Positions 24,774 to 33,219 of a stretch of 64,000 nucleotides of DNA are shown one piece after another. The position numbers and the translations under genes were made by a program. Origin of the DNA: CALOCY01 sp942491975 (GTDB lineage Bacteria > Bacteroidota > Bacteroidia > Bacteroidales > Prolixibacteraceae). Below the pieces are notes generated by a model. It did not search any database, was not told where the DNA came from, and saw only the letters and a program-made list of their open reading frames with translations. The stretch is from the NCBI GenBank assembly GCA_942491975.1, contig CALOCY010000004.1, positions 1,612,001 through 1,676,000 of the forward strand, read 5' to 3'. Every line of letters starts with the position of its first letter. Within the stretch, counting starts at the first letter, position 1.

Positions 24774-25724
24774 TTATTTCTGTTTTAACGGCAGGTATAC
24801 TTTAGCGATTAGTTCGTTGTATTCACTTTCCAATTCACTTTGGGCCGTAATTCCCCCCCCGCTTTTGTAGATCAGGTTGTCTCCCTGTTGCTCAATAAAA
24901 CGTATCATTACTGCACTGTCGAGGTTGTGTCCGTCGAATACCCCGAAAATGCCGGTATAGTAGCCCCGATGGTAGTTTTCTGCAGCTTTGATTATTTCAG
25001 TTGTTTTCTTTTTAGGTGCCCCGCTAACAGAGCCTGCGGGCAATAGTTTATATAGAATATCACCTATCCGGGAAGGGTAGTCTTCCTCAAGCACCCCTTC
25101 TATTTCAGAGCTTACCTGCAACAATACGCGTTCATGGGTTTCTACCCTGTCGATATACCGATAACGCCGTACTTTCACTTTTTTAGCGACTATGCTCAGG
25201 TCATTACGAATAAGGTCGACAATGGTATTGTGTTCGGCAAGTTCTTTGGGGTTATTCAGGATTTGCCATTCAGCATCAGGTAGCGAGGCATCAATAGTGC
25301 CTTTCATCGGGTACGATGCTATTTTGCCATTATTGATCCGCACAAAAATTTCAGGCGAGAAACATACAAAACGGTTGTTAACTAACAGTTTATAGGGTGC
25401 ATGGCTGTATTCATATATCTCCTGCAGTGATAAATTGGCCTCTATTTCTGTGGGTAATGTCAGGTTGAGCAGATAGGTGTCGCCCCTGTTCAGGTGATAT
25501 TGCACCTTATCAAAAGCGTTGCGATAGTGTGCCAATGAGACCGGCTTTTTCCGAAATTTTATTTCCTTTGTAAACCGGTTGACATCTAATGGGGAGTTGT
25601 CCATGGCAGGTGTTTTAAAAAAAACACCACCCGGCAGTTCATTGAGGGGAAAGAGCAGTGGTTTTTGCCTGTCAAAATCGATGATAAACAAAAACGGGGC
25701 CCCTTGTGCCCCCAGCCTGTTCAT
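24774..25724 (-). CDS. pabB: Aminodeoxychorismate synthase component I
   Basis: Chorismate-binding enzyme that, with PabA, makes 4-amino-4-deoxychorismate. Motifs: FVCFSPEIFVRI, SYPMKGTIDASLPDAE, ELAEHNTIVDLIRNDLS and PAGSVSGAPKKKTTEIIK, then GYYTGIFGVFDG, and SGGGITAQSELESEYNE. The last three carry the active-site residues of the family. The frame can be run to a TTG at 25811, but MNRLGAQGAPFLFIID (25724) is the natural start. It is divergent from pabA with about 86 bp between starts. PabB rather than TrpE is favoured by its small size (~316 aa). Confidence 0.92.
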   Translation of the reverse strand: MNRLGAQGAPFLFIIDFDRQKPLLFPLNELPGGVFFKTPAMDNSPLDVNRFTKEIKFRKKPVSLAHYRNAFDKVQYHLNRGDTYLLNLTLPTEIEANLSLQEIYEYSHAPYKLLVNNRFVCFSPEIFVRINNGKIASYPMKGTIDASLPDAEWQILNNPKELAEHNTIVDLIRNDLSIVAKKVKVRRYRYIDRVETHERVLLQVSSEIEGVLEEDYPSRIGDILYKLLPAGSVSGAPKKKTTEIIKAAENYHRGYYTGIFGVFDGHNLDSAVMIRFIEQQGDNLIYKSGGGITAQSELESEYNELIAKVYLPLKQK

Positions 25725-25810
25725 TTGCTGAATGGTATGTTGAGAAGATCGGTTCACCGGGGTAAAGATAGCTAAAAAGAGCGCGCAACTTATCAATTCA
25801 TACCGTAACA

Positions 25811-26398
25811 ATGAAGCTTTTAATTGTTGATAACCACGATTCGTTTACCTATAACCTTGTTCAATTGGTCGAGGAGGCAGGTGTATGCCATTTTGATGTC
25901 GTTGCCAGCCATTTGATTGATTCTGATGCATCATCTCAATACGATAAAATACTTTTTTCTCCCGGCCCGGGGTTGCCCGATGAGTTTCCGGCCATGAAGC
26001 AGTTGCTTGACCGTTACAAAAACAGAAAGAGTTTTTTGGGCATATGTCTTGGGCATCAGGCTATTGCCGAGTATTTCGGGGCTACCCTTATTAACCTGCC
26101 CAAGGTAGTACATGGTCAGCAAAAAACGGTTTACCAAAAGGAGAAAGATTTTTTATTTGCATTACTGCCCGGTTCATTTGATGTTGGCCTGTACCATTCA
26201 TGGCTTGTCAATCCGGATACTATTCCTTCCGGGCTTATTGTAACAGCCCAAACCGATGATCACCGGGTTATGGCTTTACGCCACAAAAAATTCGACATCA
26301 GGGGGGTACAGTTTCATCCCGAGTCCATTATGACCCCGCACGGAAAGCAGATGATTGAAAATTGGCTGGGTAAGAACCAGAGAGCCGGATACCTGTAA
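25811..26398 (+). CDS. pabA: Aminodeoxychorismate/anthranilate synthase component II (glutamine amidotransferase)
   Basis: Class I glutamine amidotransferase subunit supplying ammonia to PabB (or TrpE). Motifs: SPGPGLPDEFP, the nucleophile Cys in LGICLGHQAI, LYHSWLV, and the His-Glu pair in VQFHPESIMTPHGKQMIENW. At 195 aa it is complete. Divergent placement beside pabB supports the p-aminobenzoate role; PabA/TrpG subunits can serve both. Confidence 0.93.
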   Translation: MKLLIVDNHDSFTYNLVQLVEEAGVCHFDVVASHLIDSDASSQYDKILFSPGPGLPDEFPAMKQLLDRYKNRKSFLGICLGHQAIAEYFGATLINLPKVVHGQQKTVYQKEKDFLFALLPGSFDVGLYHSWLVNPDTIPSGLIVTAQTDDHRVMALRHKKFDIRGVQFHPESIMTPHGKQMIENWLGKNQRAGYL

Positions 26399-26410
26399 CG
26401 GCATCCGGCT
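26383..26410. terminator. Hairpin at the end of pabA
   Basis: agccggat (26383-26390) pairs with atccggct (26403-26410) across the stop codon. There is only a weak T-rich tail, between convergent genes. Confidence 0.45.
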
Positions 26411-26453
26411 ATTTCATTCATTTACAGCAGTATGTGTATATGATTACAAAAAG

Positions 26454-27143
26454 TTATTTGTCGTCTCCGCCAAAAAGATTTTTCAACATTCCTTTAACTT
26501 TTTTTGATTTTTCCGATCCGTCGTCAGGGGTATCACCACCCGGGCTTACCACTTTTTTTCCTTCCGGCACCTTAAATTTATCGGCAGGGATAGCGATGTC
26601 TGTTTCTATTTTTGTTGCGGTCATGTTAACCTTTACCCCCATCATCTTTACCTCCGATTTAACGGTTAGGCCTTTCCATATCCACAGTTTGCCCATTCCT
26701 TCCCATACTTCACAGTTTTTGCCCAACACCTCTTCATTTTCTGTTTTTTCATACCCCATGTTTTCGAGCATCGCTTTACCAAATGCTTCAACATCCTGAT
26801 CATCAACACCATCTTCTTCCCATTGTGCCACAACAGGGTTGTCCATTTTCATCACCTGATCGGTAAGCTGGTCCCAGGTGTACAGCTGTGAGCCAATATG
26901 GTAAATTACCTCTTTTTTTTCTGTTTTCTGTCCAAACATTTTGGTTACCGATTCTTCATAGTGTGCCTCTTTGTAGCCGTAATCATCCCAGTACATCACC
27001 TGCGTACCGCTGGCACTTCCTTCCATCTGATACTCAATCATCCCGCTTTTATGCGCATATTTTTTGAATTTTTTTTGACCATTTGTCACTGTAGCAAAAA
27101 TACCGACCAACAGTACGATCAATAAATATCTTGCACTCTTCAT
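26454..27143 (-). CDS. Secreted protein of unknown function
   Basis: The signal peptide (LLIVLLVGIFATVTNGQ) is followed by ~180 residues rich in Lys, Glu, Met, Trp and Gly. The pattern is repeated beta strands (MIEYQMEGSASGTQVMYWDD, LGKNCEVWEGMGKLWIWKG) and a Lys-rich C-terminus. It resembles small periplasmic beta proteins of Bacteroidota, but I do not recognise the family. It is third in a run of minus-strand envelope genes and is separated from the lipoprotein gene by a terminator. Confidence 0.8.
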   Translation of the reverse strand: MKSARYLLIVLLVGIFATVTNGQKKFKKYAHKSGMIEYQMEGSASGTQVMYWDDYGYKEAHYEESVTKMFGQKTEKKEVIYHIGSQLYTWDQLTDQVMKMDNPVVAQWEEDGVDDQDVEAFGKAMLENMGYEKTENEEVLGKNCEVWEGMGKLWIWKGLTVKSEVKMMGVKVNMTATKIETDIAIPADKFKVPEGKKVVSPGGDTPDDGSEKSKKVKGMLKNLFGGDDK

Positions 27144-27170
27144 ATTTTTTCTGTTTTTTAATGTTTAAAT

Positions 27171-27220
27171 AAAAAAAGATGGTATTGTCTGTCTATAACC
27201 ACAGACATAACAACACCATC
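27171..27220 (-). terminator. Terminator downstream of the 27250-27765 lipoprotein gene
   Basis: On the minus strand GATGGTGTTGT (27220 down) pairs with ACAATACCATC, with an inner GTCTGT/AGACAG stem, followed by seven U. The long two-part stem is strong. Confidence 0.85.
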
Positions 27221-27249
27221 CATTCTAAAATCTTATTTTAAGCCGTTAG

Positions 27250-27765
27250 CTATTCTTCCGTATCATCTTCATCACCCAAAAGCTCAGCGTATTTTTCCTG
27301 CACCTGCTCCATACGTTTTGTCAAACGATCGTAAACACTTGCAAACGCTTCCACTTCAGCTTCCGATAGCCCATCTTCCAGGGTGTTTCTTTTCTCTTCA
27401 AGTTCGGCCCATTTGGTAAATATGGGTGTTGCTTTCATGGATATTTCCGACATCATCGTCATCATTTTCATCTGCTCGGATTCAGAGAGGTCTTCAGGTT
27501 TTTTACCCTTCATTTTTTCCATCTCCTCAGCCCATTTGTCAATCATAACAGCATACTGGTCAACAACTTCGTTAAGGCTTTCAAAATAGGCTACTGCCTC
27601 CGGGTTTCCTTTTATCGCTTCGGGAATTTCCGTTTCTACTTTACCAAGCTTTTCATCAGCTTCAGTTTCGGTTGTTGCTTTTTTCCCTTTATTTCCACAA
27701 GCCCCTACAAACAACACCAATAAGGCGATCAGGGCAATATTCAATACTACTCTTCCTTTTTTCAT
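27250..27765 (-). CDS. Lipoprotein of unknown function
   Basis: Lipobox VGAC (Cys23) after a hydrophobic signal. The remaining ~148 residues are highly charged and predicted helical (long Glu/Lys/Met stretches such as AEEMEKMKGKKPEDLSESEQ), ending in an acidic tail. No family is recognised. It starts 21 bp after the YIP1 protein gene and is likely cotranscribed with it. Confidence 0.82.
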   Translation of the reverse strand: MKKGRVVLNIALIALLVLFVGACGNKGKKATTETEADEKLGKVETEIPEAIKGNPEAVAYFESLNEVVDQYAVMIDKWAEEMEKMKGKKPEDLSESEQMKMMTMMSEISMKATPIFTKWAELEEKRNTLEDGLSEAEVEAFASVYDRLTKRMEQVQEKYAELLGDEDDTEE

Positions 27766-27786
27766 AATATCCTGTATTTTAATAAG

Positions 27787-28392
27787 TTAATTAAATATAG
27801 CTGCACCTGCACCCACACCTATACCAGTCACAATAGCTCCGAGTACCAGTCTTATGAGAAAGAATACAGCTATCATAACAATCAAACTAATCACAAAATA
27901 GGTGGTCTTTTTTTCATCGCTAACACCTGTTACAGGCTGCAATCCCGCATACAACTGATACAAGCTGTATATTCCTGCCAATAGAACCAGTATTGAAAGT
28001 GAAGGGAATATGTAGAATATTCCTGCAACTAAGGAAGGGGTGTACGCATAAGCTACCAGCTTAACAGTGTCTTCAAATTTTACCGATGCGCCGTGCTGAG
28101 GCCCCAATTTAAAGATTACCCATGCACTAATAAGGATGCCCAAAAAGATGCTCAATAAAGATATTATGGCCTGGCTAATTCCCCATGAAAGCGATGCAAC
28201 CCTTCCAAACAACGGGACGTTGTAACCTATTATTCCATAGCCAATTATGGAGGCAACAGCACCTATCAGTGCCAATGGAAGCACATAGGTTGTCAATAAC
28301 TGTTTTACATCGACCTGTTCATTTTTGATCTCTTCCCATGCAGCATTAGGCTGGAGGATAATCTTTTTTGCACGATTAATAAGTTGATTCAT
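27787..28392 (-). CDS. YIP1 family membrane protein
   Basis: The N-terminal amphipathic part (RAKKIILQPNAAWEEIKNEQ) is the usual Yip1-domain opening. Five hydrophobic segments follow (around 33-55, 70-95, 110-130, 133-150 and 165-195), with the last Gly/Ala-rich. At 201 aa it is complete. Function in bacteria is unknown. It is the first gene of a minus-strand pair with the lipoprotein at 27250. Confidence 0.85.
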   Translation of the reverse strand: MNQLINRAKKIILQPNAAWEEIKNEQVDVKQLLTTYVLPLALIGAVASIIGYGIIGYNVPLFGRVASLSWGISQAIISLLSIFLGILISAWVIFKLGPQHGASVKFEDTVKLVAYAYTPSLVAGIFYIFPSLSILVLLAGIYSLYQLYAGLQPVTGVSDEKKTTYFVISLIVMIAVFFLIRLVLGAIVTGIGVGAGAAIFN

Positions 28393-28656
28393 AACAATAG
28401 TTAGTTAGTAAGGTTATAAGTAACTAAAATTAACACTAAAACTTAACAAATTCAACCCCTGGTTAATATTCTTTATAAAAACCGGACAAAGTTGTCTGAT
28501 TGATAAACCACTAATTTACCGTTAACCCTCGTACATTTTTTCAAAAAACAGGCGATTATTCAATAAAGTACTAATCAATATCGTTATATTTATTCTTTTG
28601 TACATTGCCCAAAAAGTAACGGAAGTTTTTATCATAAACCGGAAAAGTATTAAGAC

Positions 28657-29463
28657 ATGAATAAATATGCATTGATAACAGGGGCAGCAAATGGCATAGG
28701 ATATGAATTTGCCAGGCTTCTGATTCAAGACTCTTACAATCTGGTACTGGTTGATGTTGATGAAATAAAGCTGGGTAAAAAAAAAGAGATACTGCTGGAA
28801 AAAAATGAAACAGCAGTAATCACTATCCCCAAAGATTTAAGCCTGCCTGGTGCAGCACAGGAGCTATTTGACGAAGTCAATAACCAAAACATCGAGATTG
28901 ATGTGCTGATAAACAATGCGGGCTTTGGTGTTTTTGGCCTCTTTTCGGAAACATGCTGGGACCGTGAACATGAGATGATACAACTCCACATTACGAACAC
29001 TGTTCAATTGACAAAACTGTTTCTGAAACAGATGGCCCTTCGCAATTCGGGAAAAATCATGAATGTATCATCCCTCGCGGCATTCCTTCCCGGCCCGTTA
29101 ATGTCCGTCTACTACTCAACAAAAGCTTTTCTACTCTCTTTTTCCGAGGCCATTGCCAATGAGGTAAAAAATACAAATGTTACCATAACGGTATTGTGCC
29201 CGGGAGTCACAGCTACCGGTTTCCAGGCCGGCGTGGGAAACGGAAAACCTAAATTAACCCGCAATGCCGCTTCTGCTGAAAAAGTAGCAAAATACGGTTA
29301 CAAAGCTATGCAGAAGGGGAAAGTTACCGTTATTCCGGGAAGGACCAATAAATTTATCATCATTATTCAACGATTGCTTCCCCGAAGCGTGGTTTGCCAT
29401 GTCGTACGCAGGGTACAGGAGAAGAACAGGAGTAAACAGAAAGCAGTGTTTTATGAAAATTAA
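28657..29463 (+). CDS. SDR family NAD(P)-dependent oxidoreductase
   Basis: Short-chain dehydrogenase/reductase. The cofactor loop is ITGAANGIGYEFARLL (TGxxxGIG). The second motif is LINNAGFG (NNAG). The catalytic Ser and Tyr-x-x-x-Lys are in MNVSSLAAF and VYYSTKAF, and CPGVTATGF is the later motif. The C-terminal extension with LLPRSVVCHVVRRVQEKNRS resembles the DltE/short-chain subgroup acting on hydrophobic substrates. At 268 aa it is complete; the substrate is unknown. Confidence 0.93.
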   Translation: MNKYALITGAANGIGYEFARLLIQDSYNLVLVDVDEIKLGKKKEILLEKNETAVITIPKDLSLPGAAQELFDEVNNQNIEIDVLINNAGFGVFGLFSETCWDREHEMIQLHITNTVQLTKLFLKQMALRNSGKIMNVSSLAAFLPGPLMSVYYSTKAFLLSFSEAIANEVKNTNVTITVLCPGVTATGFQAGVGNGKPKLTRNAASAEKVAKYGYKAMQKGKVTVIPGRTNKFIIIIQRLLPRSVVCHVVRRVQEKNRSKQKAVFYEN

Positions 29464-29606
29464 AGATTGCCTGATTTTACACTTTTATACCCCATTACTG
29501 TAAATAAACACACATAATACTCTTACCATCAGGTAATTACGAGCATATGCTGTATTAATGCCTGATATACAGCGTATTATATCATGTCAATTACAGTTTT
29601 ATAGTG

Positions 29607-29614
29607 TATATTTG
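29607..29614 (+). promoter_or_regulatory. -7 element upstream of the SNase-like gene
   Basis: TATATTTG exactly matches TAnnTTTG, 38 bp before the ATG. No -33 TTG at 19-20 nt. Confidence 0.45.
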
Positions 29615-29651
29615 TAATGACGTCTGTTATTTTAACTAAAAATGGTATAAA

Positions 29652-29984
29652 ATGTACACCTACAAAGCCAACGTAATACGATGGATTGATGGCGACACGG
29701 TCATTCTTAATATCGATCTGGGGTTTTACATTACACGAGAGGAAAGAATCCGGTTAGCCCGCATTAATGCCCCTGAGTTGAACAGCAGCCTCCCTTACGA
29801 AGTGCGTAAAGCCAAACATGCCAGAAGGATCGCCAAATTTTTCTGCCCACCGGGTTCTGTTGTGTTGGTTACTACCCACAAAAACAAAAAAGACATGTAT
29901 GCCCGGTACATTGCTGAAGTTGTTTTCAACAACACCAATATTTCCGATTACTTAATCCAACAAGGTTGCGTGAAAGAGTTTTAA
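29652..29984 (+). CDS. Thermonuclease (SNase-like) domain protein
   Basis: Staphylococcal nuclease fold of about 110 aa. The opening strand is VIRWIDGDTVILNIDLGF with the calcium-site Asp. The catalytic Arg and Glu are in RIRLARINAPELNS, and the second active-site Arg is in MYARYIAEV. No signal peptide is present, so it acts in the cytoplasm unless secreted another way. It stands alone, just left of an accessory stretch bounded by 38-bp direct repeats. Confidence 0.88.
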   Translation: MYTYKANVIRWIDGDTVILNIDLGFYITREERIRLARINAPELNSSLPYEVRKAKHARRIAKFFCPPGSVVLVTTHKNKKDMYARYIAEVVFNNTNISDYLIQQGCVKEF

Positions 29985-30018
29985 GGACATTGCCCCACAA
30001 AACATCTAAGTTGCCAGT

Positions 30019-30056
30019 TTAAAGCCCAGACAAACTACCTCACGTTAGTCAGGCAT
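30019..30056. repeat. 38-bp direct repeat, left copy
   Basis: Begins TTAAAGCCC and ends TTAGTCAGGCAT. Identical to 32018-32055 except one base. The two copies bracket 2.0 kb with a lipoprotein and an ATPase gene. Confidence 0.85.
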
Positions 30057-30083
30057 GTCCAACAAGCAAACATGAATTATTAT

Positions 30084-30521
30084 TTAAGTATCAATAGTCT
30101 TTGCATCCAAAAGCTCAGTCATATTCTCATTCCAAATTTCTATTTCATAAGACAACCCAATCACAATATTTTCAATCTCAGTCGAAATATTAAAACTACA
30201 GTTGCACCTTGCATGATTGGGCGCATTATCAACCTCCTTAATAATTATTTTATTCTCAATTATTTTCATTTCAAAGCACCATTCTGCAGCACAATGAGCA
30301 TTTAAATTAAAATGCTTAATCTCAATACTATTTTCATTTAGCACGTATTCAAAATATCCATTCTCAGTAGACTTAAATGACAAGTTTTTATCTAAACACC
30401 CACTGCTTAACGTTTCATCAAGCTCTAAATTTTCAGGAAATTTCTTTGTGTTATCTTCTTCGTTACATGAAATAGATAATACTAAAAGTAAAATAAAGCA
30501 GAAATTTGTAATTCTTTTCAT
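30084..30521 (-). CDS. Small lipoprotein, unknown
   Basis: Signal with lipobox SISC (Cys19), then ~125 residues rich in Asn/Glu/Ile with several Cys (one pair is CNC). Base composition is more AT-rich than neighbours and fits the ATPase gene just upstream. No family recognised. It begins 2 bp after the ATPase gene ends, so the two are likely cotranscribed. Confidence 0.75.
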   Translation of the reverse strand: MKRITNFCFILLLVLSISCNEEDNTKKFPENLELDETLSSGCLDKNLSFKSTENGYFEYVLNENSIEIKHFNLNAHCAAEWCFEMKIIENKIIIKEVDNAPNHARCNCSFNISTEIENIVIGLSYEIEIWNENMTELLDAKTIDT

Positions 30522-30523
30522 AA

Positions 30524-31741
30524 CTATTTTTTAGGTAAGATATCATCAAGTAAAAATTTTCTAATGTGAATATGTTCCACCCCTTTGTAATTTGATACTG
30601 CAAAATCATCCATCGAAACCACTATTTTTCTATGATTATCCGTTATTTTCAACAAATTTCCAAATTCCCTTTCATGCACCTTTTCACCTGTAATCATGTA
30701 AGCAACCTGAATATACACTGTTTTGTCGCCCCTAACAGCAACAAAATCAATTTCTTTGTCATCAAATTTCCCTATGTAGACTTCAAAACCACTGGTAATT
30801 AGCTTATTAAAAACAATATTCTCCAAAACTTTATTTATGTCTTTCATATTAAACGTTTGGAGGGAGTTTCGAAGCCCTAAATCGGTAAAATAAAATTTAT
30901 CATTGATTTCAAATATTTTACGTCCTCTAATATCAAAGCGTTTCACCTTTTTTATAAAGAAAGCGTCTTCAAGAAATTGCAAGTATTCCAGAACTAGTTT
31001 TGTGGAGATATTAATGTTTTGCGATTTTAAAAAATCACTTATTCTTTTGGCAGAAAGTAAACTGCCCAGATTATCCGCCAAAAAATGGTTAAGACGTTCA
31101 AGAAAAGAAATATTCCTGATGTTGTATCTTGCCACTACATCTCTGAGAATAATAGTATTGTATATGCTCTTCAGGTATTCAAAAACCGTACTTTCTTCTA
31201 ATTCAAGATGATGCAAATAAGGTAACCCGCCGAATTTAATAAACTTAACAAAAGTTTGTTGGCTCTCTTCTAATTTGTGAAATTGTAAAAACTCTTTATA
31301 TGATAAACTATAAATGTAAAATTGTATATATCTGCCACCAAGGTAAGTAGCAATATCGCTTGAAAGCATTTTTGCATTGCTCCCGGTACAATAAATGTCA
31401 AAATTCCCTTCTGCCAAAAAACTTCGTAAGGCAGTTTCAAAATTTTCAATTTCCTGAACTTCATCAATAAATAAAAAATTTGTTTCGTTTTCTTTCGAAT
31501 TTGTTTTTACATAATCCGTTAGGTCGCTTGATTTTTTTATATGCGAAAACGTTGTAAGTTCTTTGTTAATATAAATTATTCCCGGGTTTTTAAATTCTTT
31601 TTTAATATAATCCATTAACTGAAAAAACATGTAGCTCTTCCCGACACGACGTTGCCCAACAAGAACCTTTATAATATCTTTGTTTATAAAAGGTATTATA
31701 CTATTGATATAATTCTCACGATTAAAATATTGTCTTTTCAT
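30524..31741 (-). CDS. AAA ATPase with DUF4143 domain (second copy of the family)
   Basis: Walker A GQRRVGKSYMF, Walker B FLFIDEVQEIENFE with an intact Asp-Glu, sensor FDIYCTGSNAKML, and a C-terminal DUF4143/nuclease-like part (KFDDKEIDFVAVRGDKTVYIQV) with the D-x(n)-D-x-x-A-type residues seen in this family. At 405 aa it is full length. It is related only distantly to the ATPase at 12683, which has Gln at the Walker B position. It is AT-rich and lies between 38-bp direct repeats, suggesting transfer. Cellular role unknown. Confidence 0.88.
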   Translation of the reverse strand: MKRQYFNRENYINSIIPFINKDIIKVLVGQRRVGKSYMFFQLMDYIKKEFKNPGIIYINKELTTFSHIKKSSDLTDYVKTNSKENETNFLFIDEVQEIENFETALRSFLAEGNFDIYCTGSNAKMLSSDIATYLGGRYIQFYIYSLSYKEFLQFHKLEESQQTFVKFIKFGGLPYLHHLELEESTVFEYLKSIYNTIILRDVVARYNIRNISFLERLNHFLADNLGSLLSAKRISDFLKSQNINISTKLVLEYLQFLEDAFFIKKVKRFDIRGRKIFEINDKFYFTDLGLRNSLQTFNMKDINKVLENIVFNKLITSGFEVYIGKFDDKEIDFVAVRGDKTVYIQVAYMITGEKVHEREFGNLLKITDNHRKIVVSMDDFAVSNYKGVEHIHIRKFLLDDILPKK

Positions 31742-32094
31742 TAGTTTTCATATAAGTAAAACGCACTATAAAAATACAAAATATTTTACTTATAAATAAA
31801 ATATTCACAAAAAAACCAATTCCTTTACCTATAAGTAAATCTCTATTGTCTTCAATTCAACTTGAAAACTCAAGCTAACAAGCAGCTAATAAGTGGATTA
31901 AGAAAAACATATTGTCTGTGAGCAGCCAATCCAGATAATTATTGTGAATCTCTTTGCTTTGCTGCCTTTCTGTCGACAGGCAGATCTGTACCAAACAATC
32001 TTGTGCTGCTTTTTTGCTTAAAGCCCGGACAAACTACCTCACGTTAGTCAGGCATAGTCGAGCTAGCAGCTCTACTATTTCTGTAATGATAGTT
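31742..32094. other. Intergenic region with right 38-bp repeat
   Basis: AT-rich upstream region of the ATPase gene, then a CTGCCT/AGGCAG hairpin-like stretch near 31961-31983, then the repeat at 32018-32055. No gene seen. Confidence 0.5.
32018..32055. repeat. 38-bp direct repeat, right copy
   Basis: Same orientation as 30019-30056, one mismatch (G for A). It ends 40 bp from the stop of the rhuM pseudogene. Confidence 0.85.
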
Positions 32095-32934
32095 CTATTT
32101 AATTTTCTTTTTCAATGATGTAATATCTTGTTCTATTTCCTTCAAACTCTGCTCTTTGTCAATGAGTTTTTTGATTTCTTTATATTTCTCAAATTCTTCG
32201 CTTGATTTTTGCAATGCCTTTTCATGGCTTATTTTACCGGCATGGTTCAGCAACTCTCTTCCATTGAGTTGCAAAATATTATCCAATTTAGCAATCCAAT
32301 CAATCATATACATGGGTTTGTGTTGTTGAGCCATGGTTTCAGCAAAAGCAAGGTATTGTTCTACCAACAAACCGAGTAGTTTTATTTCATCTTCGACAAG
32401 ATAATTTTTTGCTATACTTATTTCACTTTTTTTAATGGAAGCAGTGTCTTTCTTGTCGTAACTCTGCATACCTAATAATGGAAGCGAAGCATCAATACGG
32501 CGGTAAACCAATTCAGCAGATACGCTCCTGCAATTCATTAAAATAATTCATCGAATTCCCGGTTTTAAAGCGTTCATCATTAAGGGCAAAACCTTTAATG
32601 ATATATTCTTTAAGCCGTTGTGTTGCCCAAATCCGAAATTGTGTGCCTTGTTGCGATTTCACCCTGTAACCTACTGATATTATTACGTCTAAATTGTAGT
32701 AATTGGGGGGGGGTGCTGAAATTCGGAAATTCCGAATCTCTTCAAACTTAATGGTTCTTCAAGTTCTCCTTCTTTAAAAATATTTTGGATATGCTCATTA
32801 ATGGTTGATCTTGTTTTGCCAAGCAACATTGCCATCTGTTCTTGTGTAAGCCAAACGGTATCATCTTGAAGCAGTACATCAATTTTAATATTGCCTTCAG
32901 AGGTTTTGTATAAAAGTATTTCGCCTGTTTCCAT
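32095..32934 (-). pseudogene. RhuM family protein, broken
   Basis: The start (METGEILLYKTSEGNIKID, then VWLTQEQMAMLLGKTRSTINEHI) is a clear RhuM N-terminus. After FGISEFQHPPP the frame shifts at a run of nine G residues (32705-32713; C on the coding strand). The family sequence resumes in another frame (NYYNLDVIISVGYRVKSQQG, then GNSMNYFNELQERI). There it stops and jumps frame again to SAELVYRRIDASLPLLGM, with roughly 65-80 family residues missing between. The remaining C-terminus is intact to 32095. Two lesions make it non-functional as written. The G-run alone could be phase-variable or a sequencing error, but the internal loss could not. Confidence 0.85.
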
Positions 32935-33133
32935 ACTCCGACTTTATTTGTACTGCAAGAAATTTTCCTGTTGGATTTCCATCTTCCGATTGTTCAATAA
33001 TAGCATCAAGACCAACATCAACTATCGGTTGTTCTCTAAATATCCAATCAATTTCTTTTGTTACTATTCGATCAGTTTCGATTACACCTAATCTTTCGGT
33101 TTTATTGTATCTCATTTTTTTATAATAAAACAC
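32897..33133 (-). pseudogene. DUF4365 protein, N-terminal remnant
   Basis: The start (MRYNKTERLGVIETDRIVTK, then VDVGLDAIIEQ and GNPTGKFLAVQIKS) is the DUF4365 N-terminal domain. It then runs into the rhuM start in another frame and ends after a few unrelated residues. The rest of the gene (normally a further 100 aa or more) is gone. The junction near 32935 looks like a deletion that joined the two genes. DUF4365 and RhuM genes are both common in restriction/defence islands. Confidence 0.8.
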
Positions 33134-33219
33134 TAACTCCTAACAAACAAAACTAACAATCTATATCAACACTAACAACATGCCGATGTATTATTATCCA
33201 ACTATATCGTGGCACTTTC

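Noticed and set aside
25725..25811. pabB start at TTG 25811
   Set aside because: The extra N-terminus is unlike PabB and would overlap the divergent pabA start.
30019..30056. 38-bp repeat as an integron attC site
   Set aside because: It forms only an imperfect hairpin and lacks the GTTRRRY/RYYYAAC core sites; no integrase nearby.
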